Below are positions 55,936 through 64,000 of a stretch of DNA of 64,000 nucleotides, piece after piece. The stretch comes from Nemertoderma westbladi. Taxonomy: Eukaryota > Xenacoelomorpha > Nemertodermatida > Nemertodermatidae. Each line of letters opens with the position of its first letter. Within the stretch, counting starts at the first letter, position 1. The translations under genes and the position numbers were made by a program. The stretch is from positions 102,845-166,844 of the forward strand of contig JAUCBJ010002711.1 in assembly GCA_032718475.1 (NCBI GenBank), written 5' to 3'. Below the pieces are notes generated by a model. The model was not told the origin of the DNA. It ran no database searches and saw only the letters and a program-made list of their open reading frames with translations.

Positions 55936-56017
55936 TATTATATCGTTATAATCAGTGAGAAATTAAAAGATATTTACAGATAAAACTGCCGCTAAAAATA
56001 TAAAAACTTTTACTGTT
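55936..56017 (+). repeat. Dispersed repeat R, copy 2 (left part)
   Basis: Matches 18990-19127 (TATTATATCG, ATAATCA, GAGAAATTAAAAGATATT, TAAAAACTTTTACTGTT), with an internal gap of about 40 bp. It ends with TGTT, the left target duplication of the DNA transposon, and resumes at 62045. Confidence 0.7.
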
Positions 56018-56728
56018 CTGCCGTGTTAAGGCAAAACACCCTATCTCAAAAAATATAAAAATTTTTTTATTTTACAAATCCACATAAAATTTTACGCTCT
56101 ATCTAACTGTATATAACAATAAGGCTGTTTCAAAGCGCAAAATAGAGTTTTCAGGTGGCAAAATACCCTACAATACACCCATTTGTCCATTATGTTAAGG
56201 CAAAACACACAACATAACCTATATCAATATAAATGAGATAGGTTATTTATATCTTAATATAGGGTGAACGGAGTCTAAGGAAAGAATAAGGTCGCCGCTG
56301 TCAATGCCATTATAATAGTTATAATATTGAGCCTCATAATGACTGTAATTTCGAACTAAGTAGGCCTACATAAAGAGCGAAATTTGAAATGGACAACACC
56401 CTTTTGGTATAGATAGGTATTTTGCCAGATTTCAAATTATGCGAAGCGAGCACCAATTTGCAATGACCATCAATGAACTAGACCTAGAATAAAATTTCAT
56501 AATATCAAAGCATATTATTAGCTTAAACTAAGTTAATGGTATTTATGGTTATGGTATAAATAGTTATATATAAATATATTATAGTTTTAAAGTCCGAGTT
56601 TATTCAGCATGTATTTTGAGCACAACGAGAGTGACGACGATAATGGGGAAGTTTTCATGGGATTTGAGTAAAATCGGCACAGGAGAAGGAAAAAAGGAAC
56701 ATACCAGTTACAAGATCCTACCCCAAAA

Positions 56729-57860
56729 GAATGGCCCAGGGTGACTCGGTCGAACTCGGAATGGCCCAGGGTGACTCGGTCGAACTCGGAATGGCCCAGG
56801 GTGACTCGGTCGAACTCAGAATGGCCCATGGTGACTCGGTCGAAACTCTCCAGGGTGACTCGGTCGAAACTCTCCAGGGTGACTCGGTCAAACTTGGAAT
56901 GGCCCAGGGTGACTCGGTTGAACTCGGAATGGCCCAGGGTGACTCGGTCGAACTCGGAATGGCCCAGGGTGACTCGGTTGAACTCGGAATGGCCCAGGGT
57001 GACTCGGTCGAACTCGGAATGGCCCAGGGTGAACTCGGAATGGCCCAGGGTGACTCGGTCAAACTCAGAATGGCCCATGGTGACTCGGTCTAAACGCTCC
57101 AGAGTGACTCGGTCGAACTTGGAATGGCCCAGCGTGACTCGGTCAAACTCGGAATGGCCCAGGGTGACTCGGTCGAACTCGGAATGGCCCAGGGTGACTC
57201 GGTCGAACTCGGAATGGCCCAGGGTGACTCGGTCGAACTCGGAATGGCCCAGGGTGACTCGGTCGAACTCGGAATGGCCCAGGGTGATTCGGTCGAACTC
57301 GGAACCGCCCAGGGTCACTCGGTCAAACTCGGAATGGCCCAGGTGACTCGGTCGAACTCGGAATGGCCCAGGGCGAACTCGGAATAGCCCAGGGTGACTC
57401 GGTCGAACTCGGAATGGCCCAGGGTGAACTCTGAATGGCCAGGGTGAAGTCGGAATGGCCCAGGTTGATTCGGTCATACTCGGAATGGCCCAGGGTGACT
57501 CGGTCGAACTCGAATAGGCCCAGGGTGAACTCGGAATGGCCCAAGGTGACTCGGTCGAACTCGAATAGGCCCAGGGTGAACTCGGAATGGCCCAAGGTGA
57601 CTCGGTCGAACTCGGAATGGCCCAAGGTGACTCGGTCGAACTCGGAATGGCCCAGGGTAAACTCGGAATGGCCCAGGGTGACTCGGTCGAACTCGAATAG
57701 GCCCAGGGTGAACTCGGAATGGCCCAAGGTGACTCGGTCGAACTCGGAATGGCCCAAGGTGACTCGGTCGAACTCGGAATGGCCCAGGATAAACTCGGAA
57801 TGGCCAGGGTGAACTCGGAATGGCCCAGGGTTACTCGGTAGAACTTGGAACGACCCAGAG
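56729..57860. repeat. 30-bp minisatellite inside transposon E, about 38 units
   Basis: Tandem units with GAATGGCCCAGGGTGACTCG then GTCGAACTCG, plus shortened units lacking GACTCGGTCG. The unit is ten codons long, so several frames on both strands stay open for hundreds of bases (for example 56587-57477 minus and 56741-57346 plus). A 20-codon acidic start (MYFEHNESDDDNGEVFMGFE, 56609) ends at a GTAAAA just before it, and a pyrimidine-rich ...TTATACCAG lies after it near 57930, so the array may sit in an intron. That is inference. Confidence 0.85.
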
Positions 57861-57980
57861 TAACTTGGAAAGTGCTGAAGATATACTGAATAGTTTATTT
57901 TATTATACCAGTAATACAGATAATGTGGAGATGCTCGATATAGAAATCAGACCATCTTTAAAGTTCCAAATTACGGCCAA

Positions 57981-58541
57981 ATGTCACCTGAAATAGAGAC
58001 AAACACCAACCAAATACAGTCCAATAGCTCTGAGGAAGATATAGAAGAGGAATGGCTTCCACTGTCAGGTATTGACTCTGAGGATACTACCGAAGACACG
58101 ACTGAAGATCAAATACGTCCAGTGAACAAGAAGAAACGTCAAAGACCACCTATAAAGCCTCGGGCGAGAACGGAGAAAGAACAAATGCTAAGGAAAGGAG
58201 AAATATATATACTTAAAGCATCGGTATGTAGTGATATGTTTCAACTTCGTTGCAAATTAAGTATTGGGGAAGATCGACGTCAGTATTTAACAGATAGTTT
58301 TTGGTCAATGGGACCCAGTCAAAGAAACCAATTTCTGCTATCTTCAATAGAACAATCTATTCCAGCTACACAAAAACTAAAAAAAAAAAATAAGATATGT
58401 AAATATTTTCTCACAAGTGACGCTGGTGATCAGAGTCAAGTTTGTCAAAGGTATATTTTGACAACCCTGGGGTATAAAGCAAGTAACAATCAACCAATAA
58501 AGACGGCATTGATGGCATCTGTAAGCGATAGTTCCTCATAG
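57981..58541 (+). CDS. Transposon E protein, N-terminal segment
   Basis: 186 codons. The start is acidic (EEDIEEEWLPLSG), followed by a basic region KKKRQRPPIKPRAR, then a globular part with spaced Cys (CSDMFQLRC), FWSMGPSQRNQFLLSSIEQ, and CKYFLTSDAGDQSQVCQRYI then LTTLGYK. This matches what I recall of the region before DUF7869 in this protein family. The frame ends shortly before the nested LINE. It would be the N-terminal part of the transposase, possibly DNA-binding. The A run at 58381-58390 may hide a frameshift. Confidence 0.6.
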   Translation: MSPEIETNTNQIQSNSSEEDIEEEWLPLSGIDSEDTTEDTTEDQIRPVNKKKRQRPPIKPRARTEKEQMLRKGEIYILKASVCSDMFQLRCKLSIGEDRRQYLTDSFWSMGPSQRNQFLLSSIEQSIPATQKLKKKNKICKYFLTSDAGDQSQVCQRYILTTLGYKASNNQPIKTALMASVSDSSS

Positions 58542-58587
58542 AGACACCCGCGGCCGACACGAACCAGCCAATAAATTTCTGGTGCCC

Positions 58588-60848
58588 CTATTACTACTAG
58601 GATCGGCATGCTGCATTGCAGCTGCATTTTTAAGAATGTTGTGCCGGCTTGTCAAGAAAATTGCACCGCCACAACTCCCTATCACCCATAACATTTGCTA
58701 GATCATCCGCATCTTTAAGGCCAGTGTCCTTTAAGATGCGTCTCAAGAAAGTCATGGGCTGTCCACCATGCTTATTCACTCCATGAGGCTGCCAAAGTAC
58801 AAGATTATGCACTGGCTGGTCCTCACGGCGAAAGCAATGTCCTGCACAGCGGAGGCGATTTTGTTCTAGTGTCAAGCTTGGGGGAACCAATGACACACCT
58901 CCAATGTTATATAGTGTCTGGTTGGAGATGTGTGCATTGTACTTGATACAATGAACCCGGCGTAGCATTCTTGTGAATGTGCCATCCAGAGATTTGGTGT
59001 CCTCAGCAGTTAGAGCCCAGCATGGACTCCCGTAGAGGAGTACTGGAACTACTACTGCTCTAAATAATCGGACCTTAAGTTTCCGATTAATTCTCGGTGA
59101 CTTCCAAATCCTGGAAAGCCTATTCCCTTACGTATTCGAAGGTCCTCACTTGACTTCCGGATCCATGATCCCAGGTAACAGAAGTCGTCCACATGCTCAA
59201 GCATACCATCCTCTCCTTCGATCATTCGATCAGAGACTTGCTGAGGACTTTCAAAGTTAACTGTCAGAATTTGGGTCTTTCTGGAGTTAATAAAAAGACC
59301 AACACTAGAAGCAGCATGTTCTAATGAGCTGAGGAGCCGTTGGGCTCCCTCTAATGATTCTGAGAGTACTCCTAAGTCATCAGCAAAGTCTAGATCAGTT
59401 AGGTGCTTGGCAGGATTTCCTCGACTTCTGGAGCCAGTAGGTGGAGTTATCATCACCCCATCATCATTATGATGATCTAAGGACATGCGTAGAACATAGT
59501 CAACCACAATAATGAACAAGAATGGACGCCCCATAACACTTCAAATGGTTCTGTGTCACCGTCAACAGTAGACACAAATGTTGTCGAACCATCGTATACT
59601 GATCTGATTGCTGCAATAATTTCATCAGGAATCCCATACAACGAAAGCACGCCGAACACACGCGAGCGAGAGACCGAACCAAAGGCCCCGAAGAAGTCAA
59701 CAAAGATAACAGCCAGAGAAGATAACAACATAACTATCCCTCCAAGTGCCAAAATGGGCTCCATGGTCCCACGACCTTTACGGAACCCATTCTGATTTCC
59801 ACGGAGCAGTCTCTCAATGGGATCCCTGATGCGATTTAATAGAATCCTATTGTATAGCTTTGCAGCAATCAAGATCAATGAGATTCCCCGAAAAGAACCA
59901 TAGAGTGTTAGGTTGCCCTTCTTGGGAACTGGCACCAACTTATTTGTTTTCATTTCTTGTGGGACTCTTGTTGTACGGTACATGTCTACTATGATGGGAT
60001 AGATGAGCTTTAAACACTCAGGTATTTTAAAGACCTCAGGGGGAACACCATCTACTCCACTGGCACGATTGGTAATGCTCTTTGCAGCAGCCTTCACTTC
60101 TGCAAAGGAGATATCGCCAATGGGAATATCTGGGAGTACAGACTCAGACACCTTTACTTCTATAAAGTTATCAGGCAATACCCTGTCATTATTGAGGAGC
60201 TTTTCAAAGTGGGCTTTCCAACCATTGAAGCCATTGGCTGGTGATTCAGCCTTAACCTTGGTGGTTGGTTGGCTTTTCCGCCCAGTAAGCAGATTGATCG
60301 ATTTCCATGCCTGGGATGATTGCCTGCTGTCGTCAGCATCATTGATGGCATCAACCTGTTGGTTTATTAGCTCCTGTAGATTAACAGAGTACTGCCTGTT
60401 CAGGGACCTAGATGCAGCCTTAACTGCATTCTTGGCCGCTGTAGTCTGTTTGAGTCGGGACTCTTTCTGCGCCTTATGAAGGTCATTTCGGCACTTTTGA
60501 ATTTTGTTGTCAGTCCAGGGGGCCCTTTTCCTGTTTCGAGGGTATACAGGAACTGTTTCTGCAGCTGCTAACTTAACTGCTTCTGTAAAGGCAGTATAGC
60601 CCTCACAGTGATCTGCCGCCTCAGAGGCAAGAGCCTCATACCTGTTGCTCAGCTGTAGTGTGAAGCTGGATCTCACACTTGGCTGTTGCAACAGAGAGGA
60701 CCAGTCATGCCGCGGCAAGGCAGATTTCGTTGTTCTGCTAGCACGCAGACTAAGTCTTACCTTGGCCACAAAGGTATTAAAGCCTATTAAAGCGCATATA
60801 GAATCATACCAGCCTGATAGCTCATTATCGATATGAGCATATGCCAAA
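58588..60848 (-). pseudogene. RTE-like LINE copy C4 inserted in transposon E
   Basis: Minus-strand, 5'-truncated LINE with tail CCTAGTAGTAAT at 58588. From 60847 down it shows a pre-RT region (RKRAPWTDNKIQKCRNDLHK), RT fingers (RASGVDGVPPEVFK, PVPKKGNL, QNGFRKGRGTMEP) and motif A as VDFFGAFGSV, with Gly instead of the second Asp. About 19 bases that encode motif B (LQGDTLA) are missing near 59527, shifting the frame. Motif C (DFADDL) and the rest follow at 59534-59052, with the C-terminal part at 58968-58630. It splits the transposase gene of E and must be younger than it. Confidence 0.8.
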
Positions 60849-61870
60849 TAGACGATACTTACGTTCGGAATTTACATTAGTTGCCCTTAATGATGATTAC
60901 AATATGAAGCACCCCGAACATCCTGTTGAATACCAAAAATACTGTCAAGTATTCACATGTATGGATATATCTTTCGCACAATTGGGACATGAAGAATGTA
61001 TTAAATGCAAAGCATATTCTCTACATGCATGTGCATCAACTAAAGCCACGAGTTCTGAAGGATCTGTATGCTGTTTGTGCTGAACATCAAGCCCATTGTG
61101 ACTGTGCTGTTGCCTCCAGGGATTGCTATCAGAGGGATGCTGAGATTCAAAGGGAGGAATCAATGACCATAGTTTCTGCTGATTTACAGAAAGTAATAAT
61201 GTTGCCTGTACTTGAGATGTTTAAAGATGTACAGTTCCTGTGGCGAATCGTGGCGTTTCACGAATCTTTCATTCCCCTTGGAAAGCACCGAATTAATGAG
61301 GATGTATTTTGCGCCATTTGGCACGATGAGGGTACATGGTCGTAATGACGAAGATATAGCTTCCACATTCTAATATTATCTGAATACAGTGCGCGATAAG
61401 AAGTTGGTGAAGATTCTGTTGGACAATTGCAGCGCCTAAAACAAAAATTACACGCTCTTCTCGTGCCTTCTTACATTATTCAATTCATGGGACAGGATGC
61501 TGTCGAATTATGGTATTTCGAGCCACACCACTCTTCCATGTCTGCAAACAACCTGCATAGACTTGTCAATAAAGAAATAAAGGCTATGAAGAAAGTTTAC
61601 GATTTTCAAGACTTTGCTAAGTGTGTTAAGAAAGCCATCAATTATAAATCAGAGGTTATGATTGCCAACCACAGTGACGTTCACGATTGGACCAATGAAA
61701 CTTCTACTTATAAACTTAACAAGTGTCGAGAAATGGGTACGTTTCCGCTATTAAAGTTAATTGTAGCATTGCGACTCGAGAAAGGTTTACATTTGATGAA
61801 GTATAAGGTGAACTACAACAGCGATGCTAATTGGATAGTTCACCCTACCTATTTTTTTGGCGCCATCTAG
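60841..61870 (+). pseudogene. Transposon E DUF7869-like transposase core, broken
   Basis: Consecutive frames give CMDISFAQLGHEECIKCKAY, HCDCAVASRDCYQRDAE, SADLQKVIMLPVLEMFKD, RIVAFHESFIPLGK, AIWHDEG, RNDEDIAST, then KILLDNCSA-stop-NKNYTL, and finally YFEPHHSSMSANNLHRLV and KKVYDFQDFAKCVKKA. This is the order I know from DUF7869 proteins, with the acidic D-N-C-S-A-Q-N-K-N signature carrying a stop in place of the Gln. The fold is thought to be RNase H-like, which would make it the DDE-type catalytic part. At least three frameshifts plus the stop make it inactive. Confidence 0.7.
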
Positions 61871-62044
61871 TGTTTAAAGTATTCCTAGGTATATACCACA
61901 AAAATTCTGCGCATTTTTTACCACCTTGGGGACCACTGGCTGAGTTACCTATCAAATATTCTAAGCGTGGACAATCTATCAAACTAAATCGTGATTTTCT
62001 CAAAATGACTTTTCACAAGATAGGGTGTTTTGCCAACACGGCAG

Positions 62045-62475
62045 TGTTGTTAAAGTCAGGGGCTTCCAAAAGCAGAGGGTGAAGATGCAAGAAGGTGAGG
62101 AAAGTGGGAAAATAGGCCTTATCATAGCCAGACATTATGCAAATCGGGATCGGAACACTCTGAATGCTGATTGGTCGTAGCTGGTCCCTGATTGGTCGGA
62201 GCTACTGGTTGGACAAACAGTTACGTTTCGATCCTATTGCACCTATGGGCTGGCGGGGTCATGTGACTTACAACCGTATCAGCGTTTGACAACCTAAACT
62301 TGATCCCATTGGACTACCTACACGGTTCGATCTAAAAGGCACAAATAGAAACGTATCAGCGTTGGGCAAACCAAACGTGACAACACAGGACAACCTATAC
62401 GTTTCGATCCTAATTACAAAACAAATGTGTGTGTGAACCCACTGATCAAACATAACTGGAGATTATTCACAAAAA
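62045..62475 (+). repeat. Dispersed repeat R, copy 2 (right part)
   Basis: Begins with the right TGTT duplication, then GTTAAAGTCAGGGGCTTCC, CGATCCTATTGCACC, GTTTGACAACC, CACGGTTCGATCTA and GTTTCGATCCTAATTACA, aligning to 19125-19436 and then 32386-32460. It contains two TGATTGGTCG-type repeats near 62170 and 62191. It shows the site of LINE D unoccupied. Confidence 0.65.
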
Positions 62476-62726
62476 TATGTAAAATTAAATTAAATTACTT
62501 ACGACGGATTCTGACAAAGCATTCCAATAATAAGGGGACGTGGCGTTTTGTTGCATAAAGTCGTGCACGCGGTTTAAATAACTTTCCCGAGTGGCAAGGG
62601 CCAGGCAGCCAGGGTAAACACATGTCTGAGCAATCCAGTGATTCTAATCCGGAGAGGTAGCGATGATACACACCGGGATGAGGTTGAGGTCCTATGGCGT
62701 CGGTATTCATGTGTTGGGTGGCCTAG
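62476..62726. other. Unassigned spacer
   Basis: About 250 bp with normal base composition. Small ORFs on both strands overlap with no recognisable family. I see nothing I can name. Confidence 0.4.
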
Positions 62727-64000
62727 TTTGTGCCGGCTTGTCAACAAAATTGCACCGCCACAACTCCCTATCACCCATGACATTTGCTAGATCATCCGCA
62801 TCTTTAAGGCCAGTGTCCTTTAAGATGCGTCTCAAGAAAGTCATGGGCTGTCCACCATGCTTATTCACTCCATGAGGCTGCCAAAGTACAAGATTATGCA
62901 CTGGCTGGTCCTCACGGCGAAAGCAATGTCCTGCAAAGCGGAGGTGATTTTGTTCTAGTGTCAAGCTTGGGGGAACCAATGAGACACCTCCAATGTTATA
63001 TAGTGTCTGGTTGGAGATATGTGCATTGTACTTGACACAATGAACCCGGCGTAGCATTCTTGTGAATGTGCCATCCAGAGATTTGGTGTCCTCAGCAGTT
63101 AGAGCCCAGCATGGGCTCCCGTAGAGGAGTACTGGGACTACTGCTGCTCTAAATAATCGGACCTTAAGTTTCCGATTAATTCTCGGTGACTTCCAAATCC
63201 TGGAAAGCCTGTTCAAGGCTGCCCATGCCTTTCTCTTACGTATTCGAAGGTCCTCACCTGACTTCCGGATCCATGATCCCAGGTAACAGAAGTCGTCCAC
63301 ATGGTCAAGCATACCATCCTTTGAGCTTATGCTCATCCGATCAGAGGCTTGCTGAGGACTTTAAAAGTTAACTGTCAGAATTTTGGTCTTTCTGCAGTTA
63401 ATAAAAATACCAACACTAGAAGCAGCATGTTCTAATGAGCTGAGGAGCCGTTGGGCTCCCTCTAGTGATTCTGAGAGTACTCTTAAGTCATCAGCAAAGT
63501 CTAGATCAGTTAGGTACTTGGCAGGATTTCCTCGACTTCTGGAGCCAGTAGGTGGAGTTATCATCAACCCATCATCATTATAATGATCTAAGGACATGCG
63601 TAGAACATAGTCAACCACAATAATGAACAAGAATGGTGCAAGTGTGTCTCCTTGGAGGACGCCCCATAACACTTCAAATGGTTCTGTGTCACTGTCAACA
63701 GTAGACACAAATGTTGTCGAACCATCGTATACTGATCTGATTGCTGCAATAATTTCATCAGAAATCCCATATAATGAAGTATGCTGAACATACGTGAGCG
63801 AGAGACTGAATCAAAGGCCTTGAAGAAGTCAACAAAGATAACAGCCAGATGCCTGTCTTTCTTTTTTGATAACTCTTCAATTATCCTTCTAAGTGCCAAA
63901 ATGAGCTCCATGGTCCCACGACCTTTACGGAACCCATTCTGATTTCCACGGAGCAGTCTCTCAATGGGATCCCTGATGCGATTTGATAGAATCCTATTGT
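62727..64000 (-). pseudogene. RTE-like LINE copy C5, continues beyond the window
   Basis: Minus-strand RT. At the right edge it reads MELILALRRIIEELSKKKDR, then motif A intact (FVDFFKAFDSV), a frameshift near 63780, motif B GVLQGDTLAPF and motif C DFADDL (63708-63361). The C-terminal part (63336-62707) includes PVLLYGSPCWALTAED and the FAGHCFRREDQP segment. The usual 3' tail is missing: it stops at GTGCCGGCTTG (62727), so the 3' end was lost. Apart from the frameshifts it is the least damaged RT of its family here. Confidence 0.8.

Larger units (their letters stand above)
56018..62044 (+). mobile_element. DNA transposon E with DUF7869-like transposase
   Basis: 6,027 bp with terminal inverted repeats: left CTGCCGTGTTAAGGCAAAAC followed by ACCCTATCT, right its complement lacking the AA. 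Flanks are TGTT at 56014-56017 and 62045-62048. R copy 1 at 19121-19133 shows the uninterrupted site ACTGTTGTAAAAG. The TIR motif recurs subterminally (GTTAAGGCAAAACAC near 56194). It contains a 30-bp minisatellite, an N-terminal transposase segment (57981-58541), a nested LINE and the transposase core (60841-61870). A 4-bp duplication occurs in Sola and Chapaev groups among others; I do not assign a superfamily. Confidence 0.8.

Noticed and set aside
56587-57757. Long ORFs on both strands encoding 10-residue repeats
   Set aside because: They follow from a 30-bp unit that is a multiple of three; several frames on both strands are open at once, with no start context or domain.
62495-62783. Possible small host gene on the minus strand
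   Set aside because: The ORFs are short, overlap in different frames and partly run into the LINE; no homology pattern could be recognised.

Overview
This window looks like a repeat-rich intergenic or pericentromeric stretch of an invertebrate animal genome. Almost every readable coding sequence belongs to a transposable element, and I found no convincing host gene, tRNA, rRNA or bacterial-style operon. The mix (BEL/Pao LTR elements, RTE-like and APE-type LINEs, a DNA transposon with a DUF7869-like protein, satellites) fits an arthropod or another invertebrate. The species cannot be read from the sequence.

Layout. 1-6685: the 3' part of a large BEL/Pao element (family A, copy 1, + strand): end of pol, a 1.65-kb spacer, a decayed third ORF (called ORFX here) and the 3' LTR. 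It sits inside the left LTR of a second BEL/Pao-type element, B2 (6686-12605, minus). 12606-17160: about 120 copies of a 38-bp satellite. 17500-18665: an RTE-like LINE copy. 18828-18933: one half of another LINE fragment, whose other half lies at 55374-55705. 18934-32573: a dispersed repeat R, split by a full-length APE-type LINE (family D, 19437-32385, minus), which is itself split by element B1 (22656-29448, minus) with a perfect 5-bp target duplication. 32574-54771: a tri-LTR family A complex on the minus strand, made of an internally deleted copy and a full copy sharing the middle LTR. 54772-55373: a scrap of a third BEL/Pao family. 55936-62475: a second copy of R, interrupted by a 6.03-kb DNA transposon (56018-62044) with terminal inverted repeats and a 4-bp TGTT duplication. 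That transposon holds a 30-bp minisatellite and a nested minus-strand LINE. 62727-64000: another LINE copy running off the window.

How the parts work together. Family A carries gag, then protease-RT-RNase H-integrase, then a roughly 1,417-codon third ORF in the env position. The third ORF has zinc-knuckle-like motifs and a basic tail but no evident membrane segment. Family B (B1, B2) encodes only gag-like and protease-like sequence, and so should depend on another element for RT and integrase. LINE D carries an Ulp1-like cysteine protease segment, an ORF1, an APE endonuclease and an RT. All elements shown in full are damaged by frameshifts, stops or deletions.

The points most worth following are ORFX, the Ulp1-like domain in an APE-type LINE, the three-LTR tandem, the DNA transposon with a matching empty site elsewhere in the window, and the single LINE fragment split by about 36 kb of nested insertions with a 15-bp duplication.
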